Shown: piece after piece, positions 55,391-63,403 of the stretch
Numbering within the stretch: the stretch's first letter is position 1
How the letters are laid out: the number at the start of each line of letters is the position of its first letter
Source of the DNA: Nocardioides renjunii
GTDB taxonomy: Bacteria > Actinomycetota > Actinomycetes > Propionibacteriales > Nocardioidaceae
DNA: 64,000 bases
Reading direction: 5' to 3'
Assembly (NCBI RefSeq): GCF_034661175.1
Contig: NZ_CP141058.1
Coordinates: 3,968,001 to 4,032,000 of the forward strand
Notes under the pieces: generated by a model
Database searches by the model: none
The model's input: the letters and a program-made list of their open reading frames with translations, nothing else
Told to the model about the DNA's origin: nothing
Program-made: the position numbers and the translations under genes

Positions 55391-56508
55391 CGGACGACCT
55401 CGAGCAGCCCTTCCCGCACCAGGCGCCGGCAGAGGACCAGGGCGCTCCCGGCGTCGAGCATGGTGAGCACACCGGGGCTGAGCTCGGCGTGCGCGGCGAC
55501 GTGCTCCAGCGCGGGACGCACGCGGGCCGGGACGCGCAGGACCCGGTCGCCGAGCAGGACCCGGACGCTGTCGCCGTCGTCGATCAGCTCGCAAGGGTGC
55601 CCCCGGCGCCGTCGCAGCCGGGTGTCGGCGTCGATCGTGCCCAGGGCGGCGCGGTCCAGCAGGGCCCCCGCCACGCGGGGCGGGCGGCTGCTGAGGAACC
55701 CGGTCGCCTGGTCGGTGGCCAGCACCGCGGAATCGAGACGTCGTACGGCGTCGGTGAGGGAGGTGAGCCGGTCGGTCAGGCCGTCGGCCAGCCGGGACGG
55801 GTCGTCGAGGTAGCCGGCCGGCAGGTGCTCGTCGGGGACCTGGGCGAGCAGGCGGCCGACCTCGCGGGTCAGCAGGCTGCGCCACGTGAGCTGGTTGATC
55901 CCGATGGTCAGGTGGAGGGAGACCTCCTCCTGCGCGCGGGCGGCGTGCGGCGTGCCCGTGGGGAGGTAGGCCACCACGCCGGGCTCGAGCAGCAGCTCGC
56001 CCGGACCACCGTCGCCGTGGATCTCCCAGAGCTTGGTGCCGTGGGTCTGCAGGACGAAGACGTCGTGGGAGTCGGAGTGGACCGCGAAGCCCTGCGCACC
56101 GGGCGGGGTCAGGTAGGCGTTGGCCTGGCACGGGTGGCCCAGCTCGAGCTCGAGCTCGGCGACGAGGTCGCCCACGGGCGTCCAGTAGCGCTGCAGCCCC
56201 TGCAGCACGATCGTCGCGCCCTCGTCGTGCAGCCCCATCAGCTTCACGGGGTCGACGAGGCCGGTGAGCGGCTTGCCCGCCAGGCTGCCGCCGCGCGTGA
56301 AGGCCGACTCGGGCAGCACCGAGCCGTTGCGGGCCACGCGCACCGCCGGCGCGCGGATGGCGGTCTCGGTGAGCAGGTGGTCGACGTGCGCCAGCGAGAG
56401 CACCCCGGCGCCGTGGCCGGGGTCGGTGCGGTGGACGTGGACACGCGACGCCCAGACCTTGTCGATGAAGGTCTGGGCGTCGCCCGTCAGCCGGTCGAGA
56501 GCGCTCAG
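55387..56508 (-). CDS. JmjC/cupin-type Fe(II)/2-oxoglutarate oxygenase (ROXA-like)
   Basis: Protein of 373 residues. The double-stranded beta-helix has FAVHSDSHDVFVLQ with the metal ligands His144-x-Asp146, LWEIHGDGGPGELLLEPGVVAYLPTGTPH with His188, and a helical C-terminus typical of ROXA-type ribosomal-protein hydroxylases. The family normally begins with a segment like DAQTFIDKVWASRVHVHRTDPG, which is present only if translation starts at a CTG at 56508, overlapping the upstream gene's TGA (CTGA). The first standard codon, GTG 56403, would delete it. Substrate unknown; the adjacent Asp/Thr-rich peptide is a candidate. Confidence 0.82.
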   Translation of the reverse strand: MSALDRLTGDAQTFIDKVWASRVHVHRTDPGHGAGVLSLAHVDHLLTETAIRAPAVRVARNGSVLPESAFTRGGSLAGKPLTGLVDPVKLMGLHDEGATIVLQGLQRYWTPVGDLVAELELELGHPCQANAYLTPPGAQGFAVHSDSHDVFVLQTHGTKLWEIHGDGGPGELLLEPGVVAYLPTGTPHAARAQEEVSLHLTIGINQLTWRSLLTREVGRLLAQVPDEHLPAGYLDDPSRLADGLTDRLTSLTDAVRRLDSAVLATDQATGFLSSRPPRVAGALLDRAALGTIDADTRLRRRRGHPCELIDDGDSVRVLLGDRVLRVPARVRPALEHVAAHAELSPGVLTMLDAGSALVLCRRLVREGLLEVVR

Positions 56509-56756
56509 AGCGCGGTCCCGTCCGTGCCGTCGGCGTCCGTGGAGTCGCTGTCGGTCCCGTCGGCGTCCGTGCCGCCGGCGTCCGTGCCGTCGGCGTCGGT
56601 CGAGTCGCCGTCGGTCGCGTCGGTGGAGTCACCGTCCGTCGCGTCGGCGTCCGTGCCGTCCGCGTCGGTGCTCGGGCCTGCCGCCACACCGGTGGGGTCG
56701 ACGCCCTCGGTGCTCATCTCGTCGTCGCCGAGCGGGTTGTCAGGAGTCGTCGTCAT
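56505..56756 (-). CDS. Asp/Gly/Thr-rich repeat peptide
   Basis: Protein of 83 residues. The N-terminus (MTTTPDNPLGDDEMSTEGVD) is of mixed composition; residues ~34-80 repeat [DG]-x-[TS]-D-[AS]-D-G-T units. It is very acidic, with no Cys, Lys or Arg after the start. It is the first gene of a three-gene overlapping run (peptide, JmjC oxygenase, sucrase/ferredoxin-like). It could be a Ca-binding or disordered protein, or the substrate of the oxygenase; Asp beta-hydroxylation is an attractive but untested idea. The ATG at 56756 has AGGAGG just upstream (CGAGGAGGATCC). Confidence 0.65.
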   Translation of the reverse strand: MTTTPDNPLGDDEMSTEGVDPTGVAAGPSTDADGTDADATDGDSTDATDGDSTDADGTDAGGTDADGTDSDSTDADGTDGTAL

Positions 56757-56903
56757 GGATCCTCCTCGTCTGCCCGGGCGGACCGTCCGTCCCGGGTTAC
56801 GCGTCGAGTCTGGTGCTCGCCGCTTCCACCGTCCCACACCCCGCGGGGCGGGGTCACCGGGCCGTCCAGCGGTCAGCCAGGGCAGTCGGATCAGGCAGGC
56901 GGA

Positions 56904-57671
56904 TCAGGCGGTGCGGACCTCGTAGCGGGTGGTGCCCTTGACCTTGTCGTCGCCACACGACTGGCGGCGTGCGGGGCCCGGCACCGCCACCACCTCGTCT
57001 TCGGGGTGGCCGCCACCGATGAGGTGCAGCTCGCGCACCTGCTCCGTCCCGGACCGGCCCGCGCGGCCACGCACCCACGGCACCGGGACCTCGCCCCGCT
57101 CGACCGCCTCGCACACGGCCAGCGCGGTGTCCGGGTCCAACCGGCCCAGGGTCAACCCGCTCGGGAGCGCCAGGAGCGTGCCGGAGAACCGGTGCCCGCC
57201 CAGGTGCGTCGTCTCCCAGGTCCCCTCGGGCCACCGCTCGGTGAGCCGTCCGGCGATCGGCCGGCCGATCTCGGCGCAGCACCGGTCGCGCTTGCCGTTG
57301 GTGCAGACCAGCCAGAGCGGGCCGTCGTACGCCGTGAGGGCCGCGGGGTCGCGCAGGAGGGACGGCTCGAGGAGGTCCTCGGGCCGGTCGAGCACCGCGG
57401 TACGGACGTCGTAGCCGCCCTCGGTCGCCCGCGCCCGGTAGACGCGCGTGCCGGGGCCGGCGCTGCCGTCGCAGCGGCGCACCAGCAGGACCTTGGCCTC
57501 GAGCGAGGCCAGGTGGTCGCGCACCAGTCCGGGGAGCCGGTTGTCGGTGACGGCGTCGCGTCCCCACGGCCCGGGTGCCTCGACCAGCAGGATGTCGGTG
57601 TCGGTGGGCGCCGTGCCGGCGATGGGCTCGGCGTCCTCCACGCTGGCCGAGGAGCACCGGAAGTCAGGCAT
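56904..57671 (-). CDS. Sucrase/ferredoxin-like family protein (copy 1)
   Basis: Protein of 255 residues, same family as the protein at 54488: ILLVEAPGPWGRDAV, LVCTNGKRDRCCAEIGRPIAG with the Cys trio, and TTHLGGHRFSGTLLALPSGLTLG. The shared motifs mark both as the thioredoxin-like [2Fe-2S] type, but the sequences differ clearly, so this is not a recent duplication. It lies 147 nt before the Asp-rich peptide gene and could belong to the same module. Function in the family is poorly known. Confidence 0.8.
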   Translation of the reverse strand: MPDFRCSSASVEDAEPIAGTAPTDTDILLVEAPGPWGRDAVTDNRLPGLVRDHLASLEAKVLLVRRCDGSAGPGTRVYRARATEGGYDVRTAVLDRPEDLLEPSLLRDPAALTAYDGPLWLVCTNGKRDRCCAEIGRPIAGRLTERWPEGTWETTHLGGHRFSGTLLALPSGLTLGRLDPDTALAVCEAVERGEVPVPWVRGRAGRSGTEQVRELHLIGGGHPEDEVVAVPGPARRQSCGDDKVKGTTRYEVRTA

Positions 57672-57679
57672 GGGAGAAG

Positions 57680-57704
57680 TCTGGCCGACGCCTGGTCGGC
57701 CAGA
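57680..57704. terminator. Terminator hairpin
   Basis: A perfect 10-bp stem TCTGGCCGAC / GTCGGCCAGA with a 5-nt loop, 25 nt after the stop of the HExxH protein gene on the minus strand and just before the sucrase/ferredoxin-like gene. Confidence 0.7.
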
Positions 57705-57728
57705 CCCTCCCTGGGTGTGGGGCCCGCG

Positions 57729-58802
57729 TCAGTAGCGCTGGTTCTGCCAGAGCAGCCCGGCGGCGGCCGACTCCGTCGGGTTGCAGTAACCGCCGTAGGT
57801 CCGGTAGCGCTCGGGGGAGATGAGCTCCTTGGCGCAGTCCGCGGCGTGCTCGAGCGGTGCCCAGTCGGGCGCCATCGGGATGGTCGGGACCGCCGGGTCG
57901 GGGTTCACGTCCGGCACGAACACCTCGGCCGAGCGCGCGACGAGCTGGTCCCACGTCTGCCGGGTGCCGCCCCAGTTGTAGAACTGCTTCATGTGCGCGC
58001 ACTCGTGGATCGCGATCCCGAGCTTCGACACCTCGGGCTCGGCGGTGAGGGTGGCCAGGGTGGCGGCGTCGATGACGATGCCGTGCTGCCAGTTGAACAC
58101 GCCCGTCCGGTCGCCGGTCAGGCCCGTGGTGTCGATGGTGACGCTCGCGTTGGGGCACAGGCCCGCGATCGGGGCGTAGAAGCGTGCGGCGTCGCCGGTG
58201 TAGGCCGCCGGGTTCTCGAAGCGGACCGAGACCGGCTTCGACGACACGCTGCGCCGGGCGCGCCGGGGGCCCTTCTTCGGCTTCTTGGTCGTGAGCCGGT
58301 AGTCGACGGTCTGGGCCGCCACGCCCGTCGGCACCACGTGGGCCGGCACCCGGGCGGCGACGTACTGCTTGCCGATGCTGCCCTTGGTGCCCGCGACCTT
58401 GGTCCACTTCCCGCCGTCGACGCGCGCCTGCACGAACACCTTCGGCAGGATCGGCCGGACGCCGCGGTAGGTCTTCCAGGCTGCCTCGACCTGGATGCCG
58501 GTGCCCGAGCCGCGGGTCGCGGTGGTGAAGGCGAAGCCGTCGATCCGGTTGTACTTCGCGCCCCAGAAGGCGAAGAGAGGACGACGGTAGGCGCGGGCGG
58601 ACGGCGCCCGGTCGCCCCGGGCGCTCGCGGAGCGCTCCGGCGCGGTCAGCACCGGCGGCACCACCTCCGACACGTACTGGGTGGACAGGAGGGCATCGGG
58701 AGCGGCGCCGCGACCGTCGGCGGGCCCCGCCACGGCGGGTGCGGCGAGGAGCGACAGGGCTGTCGCGGCGAGTGCTGCGGTCAGGCGTCGGCCTGAGGTC
58801 AT
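57729..58802 (-). CDS. Secreted protein with HExxH zinc motif
   Basis: Protein of 357 residues with a signal peptide (cleavage near AVAGPA). Residues 266-270 read HECAH in LGIAIHECAHMKQFYNWGG, a zinc-metallopeptidase HExxH; about 50 residues later EHAADCAKEL offers a third ligand, as in gluzincin-type sites. The N-terminal half is beta-rich (RIDGFAFTTATRG...WTKVAGTKGS) with a basic Arg/Lys-rich stretch (KKPKKGPRRARR) before the domain. Cys residues lie in LCPN, ECAH, DCAK and YCNP. A secreted protease is likely; no family was named. Confidence 0.78.
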   Translation of the reverse strand: MTSGRRLTAALAATALSLLAAPAVAGPADGRGAAPDALLSTQYVSEVVPPVLTAPERSASARGDRAPSARAYRRPLFAFWGAKYNRIDGFAFTTATRGSGTGIQVEAAWKTYRGVRPILPKVFVQARVDGGKWTKVAGTKGSIGKQYVAARVPAHVVPTGVAAQTVDYRLTTKKPKKGPRRARRSVSSKPVSVRFENPAAYTGDAARFYAPIAGLCPNASVTIDTTGLTGDRTGVFNWQHGIVIDAATLATLTAEPEVSKLGIAIHECAHMKQFYNWGGTRQTWDQLVARSAEVFVPDVNPDPAVPTIPMAPDWAPLEHAADCAKELISPERYRTYGGYCNPTESAAAGLLWQNQRY

Positions 58803-58883
58803 GGGCTGCTCCGTGGTCCGGGGGACGGTCGAGTGCTGCCTACCCGTGGTGGTCCACCGGCAAACGGTCGTGCCCGCACTGTG

Positions 58884-61862
58884 TCAGAGCAGTCCGCGAC
58901 GCCTCGCCACCGCGGCCGCCTCGGTGCGCGAGGCGGCATCGAGCTTGGCGAGGATGTTGGAGACGTGCACCGAGACGGTCTTGGTGCTGATGAAGAGCTG
59001 CTTGCCGATCTCGCCGTTGCTCCGGCCCTCCGCGACGAGCGCGAGGATCTCGCGCTCCCGCGGGGTGAGCACCGTGTCGTCGCCGGCACCCGTGGCCGGC
59101 GCGGGCGCGGACCCCAGCGCGGTGAGCTCGGCGAGCAGCGCGGTGGCGCGCATGGCGTGGGCGGACGCGCGGGCGAGGTCGGCCACCTCCCGGGCACCCG
59201 GGGCGTCGCCCGCCGCGCGGAGCACGCCGGCGAGGCGGACGCGGGCCTGCGCGACCTCGGGCACGCTGCCGTAGGCGACCGCCGTCTCCTCGGCCGAGCG
59301 CCACGCGGCGACCAGCTCGTCGCTGCTGGGCGGGTCGACCTGAGCGAGCCAGCGCCAGCGGAGGTGCTCGGCGCTGCGGCGGGCCACCCACATCCGGTAT
59401 TCGGGGCCGTGGCTGCCGTCGTAGGGGGCGTAGAAGTCGATGACCCGCCCGCCGTCGGACATCATCCGCTCGACGTCGGCGCGGGCCGCGTCGCGCTCGT
59501 CGGCGGACTGGTGCGGCGCCGCGTTGGCGAGGGCGCCGACCACGAGGGTGGCGAGGCGCAGCCGGGCCTGGAACCAGTCGTGCCACAGGGGCACGACGGT
59601 GGCGACCACCTCGTCGTAGACCGCGACCGCGCCCGCCGCGTCGCCGCGCGCGGCCGCCCGCATCAGCTCGGCGCTGCCGGCCGAGATCGCGGTCAGGCCG
59701 TCGGTGCCCCAATAGTCGCGGAGCCGGTCGAGGGCCTTGCCGTGGTCGTCGCCGCGGATGCCGATGCAGATGAGCATCTGGTGGGCGAAGTAGAGCCACT
59801 CGAAGACCATCGGCGGGTTCTGCCCGCTCACGTCGAGCAGGTCCCACGCCTCGTCGAGCCGGCCCTGGTGGGTGAGCGCGACGGCGAGGAGGAGCCGCGA
59901 CTCGGCGGGGTAGGGGGACCACGTCAGGCCGCCGACCTCGCTGCGCTCGATCACCTCGCGGTAGACCTCGACCGCCCGGTCGAGGTCGCCCTCGTCCTGG
60001 TGCAGGCGGCCGAGCAGGTAGAGCGCGCGGAGCTCGGGCTCGATGAGGCCGGCCCGGCGGGCGCGCTCGGCCGCCGCCCGCCAGCCGGCGCTGGGGCTGG
60101 CGCTGCCGTCGGGGTCGAGCCCCGCGACGGTGGTGTGCAGCTCGACGGCCAGGCTGGTGAGGTCGTTGCGCTCGGCGATCTCGAGCGCCTGCACGGCGAT
60201 GGCCCGCGCCTCGTCGGCGTGCCAGCCGCCGAGGCTCTGGGCGTGCACGAGCAGCGCGCGGGCCAGGAGCTTGGGTGGCGCGCCGCGCAGCAGCTCGACC
60301 GCCTCGGCCGCAGTCTCGCGCGGCGAGTCGGTGGTGTCGGTGAGCAGCAGCGCCGAGGCGAGCGCCGTGAGCAGCTGCCCACGCTCGATCTCGGCGCCCT
60401 CGGTGGGCAGCGTCGCCAGGCGGGCCCGCAGCACCTTGACCGCCTTGTGCACCCGGCCGGAGGCGACGAGCGCCTCCGCGCAGCGCCGGGCCAGGGCCAG
60501 GACGTCCACGTCGGTCACCGGCACGCGGGCGGTGTCGACGAGCTCGAGCGCGTCGAGGAAGTGGGTGGCGGCCTCCGAGGGGCCACCCACGGCCAGCGCC
60601 TCCTCGCCCGCCTCGATCGAGGCGCGGATGGCGACGGGACGGTCGTCGGCGCGACGCGCGTGCTGCGCGAGCTCGGCGGCGGTGCCGACGGCGCGGCCCT
60701 CCCCCAGCGCGGCGACGAAGTCGGCGTGGAGCCGCATCCGCTCGCCGGGCAGCAGGTCGTCGTAGACCGCCTCGCCGAGCAGTGCGTGGCGGAAGGCGTA
60801 GGTGCCGCCGCGGGAGGCGACCAGGACGTGCGACTCGACGGCGTTGCGGAGGGCGGTCTCGAGCTCGGCGGCGCCGAGGTCGGAGACCGCGGCGAGGAGG
60901 CCGTGGCTGACCTGCCGGCCCGCCACCGAGACGATGCGGACCACCTTGCGCGTCGTCTCGTCGAGCCGGTCGAGGTGGACCAGCAGGACGTCGGCGAGCT
61001 CGCCGGGCACCTGGCCGGACCACGACGCGCCGACGAGCTCCTCGATGAAGAACGGGTTGCCCTCGGCGCGGTCGACGATGGAGGCGTATTCCGCCTCGGA
61101 CATCGTCGAGGGGTGCAGCGCCTTCACGAGGATGCGGACGTCGTCGTCGGCGAGCGGCTCGACCTGGAGCCGGTCGATGCCGCGCATCCGCATCCACTCC
61201 GCGACCTGGCGGCGGAGCGGGTGGCGGCGGTGCAGGTCGTCGGCGCGGTAGGAGACGACCAGCGAGACGCCCGGGACCGGGCGGGAGAAGAGGAAGCTGA
61301 GCATGTCGCGCGTGGACTCGTCGGCCCAGTGGGCGTCCTCGACGATCACGAGGAGCGGCGCCTGCCCGGCGACGGCGGAGAGGAGGTCGCCGAAGGCGTC
61401 GTAGACGTTGCCGCGGTCGAGGGCCTGGTCGCCCGACGCGGTCTCGCTGCTGCGGATGCGCCGGCCCGGCTGGAGGCGGGCGAGCGTGGGGTGCTGCTCG
61501 AGGACGCGAGCGGCGACGTCGGGCTCGTCGGCCATCATCCGGCCGAGCACCTCGGAGAAGGGGAGGTAGGGCAGGGAGCTGTCGGCGAGGTCGAGGCAGT
61601 GGCCGGCGACGACCTGCCAGCCGGCCTCGAGGGCGACGTCGCGCAGCGCCATCAGCACCCGGGTCTTGCCGACACCGGCGTCGCCGGCGACGAGCATCGC
61701 GCGCACCGTCCGGTCGGCTCCGGACGTGCGAATGCCGAGCTGGGCGGTGAGTTGCTCCAGCTCGGCATCGCGTCCGATGAGATCGGTGGTCCGCAGGGCC
61801 GGCACGGACGACATTGTGTCGTGCCGCTCCGACATCGGCGGGTCGATCGCGGTGCGGGTCAC
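58884..61862 (-). CDS. Large LuxR-family (LAL) transcriptional regulator with ATPase domain
   Basis: Protein of 992 residues. An N-terminal STAND-type ATPase: IGRDAELEQL, Walker A GDAGVGKT (60-67), Walker B LLVIVEDAHWAD, and FVVSYRADD-like sensor (here LVVSYRADDL). A long TPR-like helical middle follows (about 330-900), and a C-terminal LuxR helix-turn-helix (LTPREREILALVAEGRSNGEIGKQLFISTKTVSVHVSNILAKL). LAL proteins activate genes on sensing a ligand through the TPR region. The GTG at 61862 overlaps the stop of a 38-residue upstream gene (GTGA), which supports this start over internal ATGs. Target genes unknown. Confidence 0.92.
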   Translation of the reverse strand: MTRTAIDPPMSERHDTMSSVPALRTTDLIGRDAELEQLTAQLGIRTSGADRTVRAMLVAGDAGVGKTRVLMALRDVALEAGWQVVAGHCLDLADSSLPYLPFSEVLGRMMADEPDVAARVLEQHPTLARLQPGRRIRSSETASGDQALDRGNVYDAFGDLLSAVAGQAPLLVIVEDAHWADESTRDMLSFLFSRPVPGVSLVVSYRADDLHRRHPLRRQVAEWMRMRGIDRLQVEPLADDDVRILVKALHPSTMSEAEYASIVDRAEGNPFFIEELVGASWSGQVPGELADVLLVHLDRLDETTRKVVRIVSVAGRQVSHGLLAAVSDLGAAELETALRNAVESHVLVASRGGTYAFRHALLGEAVYDDLLPGERMRLHADFVAALGEGRAVGTAAELAQHARRADDRPVAIRASIEAGEEALAVGGPSEAATHFLDALELVDTARVPVTDVDVLALARRCAEALVASGRVHKAVKVLRARLATLPTEGAEIERGQLLTALASALLLTDTTDSPRETAAEAVELLRGAPPKLLARALLVHAQSLGGWHADEARAIAVQALEIAERNDLTSLAVELHTTVAGLDPDGSASPSAGWRAAAERARRAGLIEPELRALYLLGRLHQDEGDLDRAVEVYREVIERSEVGGLTWSPYPAESRLLLAVALTHQGRLDEAWDLLDVSGQNPPMVFEWLYFAHQMLICIGIRGDDHGKALDRLRDYWGTDGLTAISAGSAELMRAAARGDAAGAVAVYDEVVATVVPLWHDWFQARLRLATLVVGALANAAPHQSADERDAARADVERMMSDGGRVIDFYAPYDGSHGPEYRMWVARRSAEHLRWRWLAQVDPPSSDELVAAWRSAEETAVAYGSVPEVAQARVRLAGVLRAAGDAPGAREVADLARASAHAMRATALLAELTALGSAPAPATGAGDDTVLTPREREILALVAEGRSNGEIGKQLFISTKTVSVHVSNILAKLDAASRTEAAAVARRRGLL

Positions 61863-61975
61863 TTCTGGGTGTCGTCGGTGCGGACCCGGGTCCAGCGACG
61901 GTGCCCGTAGTCCTTCCTGATCCGGTCCTGCCGGTAGGTGATCTCGGCGCCCAGGAAGCTGTCGGTGCTGAACAT
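61859..61975 (-). CDS. 38-residue protein coupled to the LAL regulator
   Basis: A short frame with strong GAGGAGAAG upstream of the ATG. The sequence (MFSTDSFLGAEITYRQDRIR...) is basic and without membrane segments. The TGA overlaps the regulator's GTG as GTGA, so it is translated just before the regulator; a coupling or regulatory leader-type role is possible. Small size keeps confidence moderate. Confidence 0.65.
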   Translation of the reverse strand: MFSTDSFLGAEITYRQDRIRKDYGHRRWTRVRTDDTQK

Positions 61976-62077
61976 GTGCTTCTCCTCTTCTCGTCCGGCC
62001 CGTTGTGGGCCGTGAGGAGAGATTCCGTCCGTGAGGTAGGCGCGGACATCGGGCGCGTGCCCTATTCGCGGTGGGCC

Positions 62078-62128
62078 GGCTACCTCAGATGCAGCGCGCG
62101 GGCGCGTACGAGTGTCCCTGAGGTAGCC
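62078..62128. repeat. Inverted repeat between hutI and the regulator operon
   Basis: Perfect 11-bp arms GGCTACCTCAG (62078-62088) and CTGAGGTAGCC (62118-62128) around a 29-nt loop. It lies upstream of the 38-residue gene and downstream of hutI (both minus-strand). Confidence 0.7.
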
Positions 62129-62138
62129 CGCCGGCCGG

Positions 62139-62197
62139 TAGTCCCCATCGATCGGGTCGTGCGCGAGGTCTCCGCGCAGCCCATTTGATGGGGACTA
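62139..62197. repeat. Inverted repeat overlapping the hutI stop codon
   Basis: Perfect 11-bp arms TAGTCCCCATC (62139-62149) and GATGGGGACTA (62187-62197) with a 37-nt loop. The TAG that ends hutI (62195-62197) is read from the outer end of the second arm. The TAGTCC core is shared with the repeat inside cobB. Confidence 0.75.
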
Positions 62198-63403
62198 TCC
62201 GGGGGTGGGGGCGGCGACGACCGGGCGGCCGGCCTGCCACACCCCCGCGACGAGCGGGACGCCGGGGCGGTAGGCGAGGTGGACGTACGACGGCGCGTCG
62301 AGGAGGACGAGGTCGGCCGCCTTCCCGGGGACGAGCACCCCGACGTCGTCGCGGTCGAGGGCGGTGGCGCCTGTCGCGGTGGCGGCGTGCAGCGCCTCGG
62401 CCGGGCTCATCCGCATCTCGCGGACCGCGAGGGCGATGCAGAAGGCCATCGAGGAGGTGAAGGACGAGCCGGGGTTGCAGTCGCTGGCGAGCGCGACGCG
62501 TACGCCGGCATCGATCAGCCCGCGGGCGTCCGGGTAGGGCTGCCGGGTGGAGAACTCCACACCCGGCAGCAGGGTCGCGATGGTGCCGGAGTCGCTCAGC
62601 GCCGCGACGTCGTCGTCGGAGAGGAAGGTGCAGTGGTCGACCGCGACGAGGCCGAGCTCGCAGGCCAGCCGCACGCCGACGCCGTACGTCAGCTGGTTGG
62701 CGTGGAGCCGTCCGCGCAGGCCGCTGTCGGACCCCGCCGCCAGGATGGTGCGCGCCTGGTCGGCGTCGAAGGCGCCGTCCTCGCAGAACACGTCGATCCA
62801 CCGGGCGTGCGGCGCCGCCGCCGCGAGCATGGGGCCGGTGACCAGGTCGACGTAGTCCGCGGGAGTGGTGCCGGCCGGCACGACGTGGGCACCGAGGAAC
62901 GTGGTCTCGTCGGTGAACTGGCGGGCCACCGCGAGACTGCGTGCCTCGTCGTGGACCGACAACCCGTAGCCGCTCTTGATCTCCAGCGAGGTGGTGCCCT
63001 GGGCACGCATCTCGGCGACGAGCCGGGCGACGCGAGAGGTGAGCTGCTCGTCGGTGGCGGACCGGGTCCGCTCGACCGTGGTGCGGATGCCGCCGGCCGT
63101 GTAGGGCTGCCCGGTCATCCGCGCCTCGAACTCCGCCGACCGGTCCCCCGCGAAGACGAGGTGGCTGTGGGAGTCCACGAAGCCGGGGATGACGGCGCGA
63201 CCGCCGGCGTCGACCTGCACGTCGGCCGCGGGGGCGTCGGCGGCCGGGCCGACCCAGGCGACCCGGCTGCCCTCGAGCACGACGGCCGCGTCCCGCACGA
63301 GGCCCAGCAGTCCGCCCTGCTCCGCACGGGCCGGGTCGTTGGTGACCAGCTCGCCGATGCCGGTGATCACGGTGGTCATGGTGGCGGTGGTCGGGGTGGT
63401 CAT
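62195..63403 (-). CDS. hutI: Imidazolonepropionase HutI
   Basis: Third step of histidine utilisation: hydrolyses 4-imidazolone-5-propionate to N-formiminoglutamate. 402 residues, amidohydrolase superfamily. Signs: [26 protein letters not shown] (metal His pair in HSH), [11 protein letters not shown]-like [40 protein letters not shown] and ASDCNPGSS. The ATG at 63403 overlaps the hutF stop (ATGA). Its last residues come from a palindromic repeat, which supplies the TAG. Confidence 0.94.
   Translation of the reverse strand: MTTPTTATMTTVITGIGELVTNDPARAEQGGLLGLVRDAAVVLEGSRVAWVGPAADAPAADVQVDAGGRAVIPGFVDSHSHLVFAGDRSAEFEARMTGQPYTAGGIRTTVERTRSATDEQLTSRVARLVAEMRAQGTTSLEIKSGYGLSVHDEARSLAVARQFTDETTFLGAHVVPAGTTPADYVDLVTGPMLAAAAPHARWIDVFCEDGAFDADQARTILAAGSDSGLRGRLHANQLTYGVGVRLACELGLVAVDHCTFLSDDDVAALSDSGTIATLLPGVEFSTRQPYPDARGLIDAGVRVALASDCNPGSSFTSSMAFCIALAVREMRMSPAEALHAATATGATALDRDDVGVLVPGKAADLVLLDAPSYVHLAYRPGVPLVAGVWQAGRPVVAAPTPG

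Noticed and set aside
58833-61910. Long plus-strand frame opposite the LAL regulator
   Set aside because: Composition typical of antisense readings in GC-rich genes; the minus strand has Walker and LuxR motifs.
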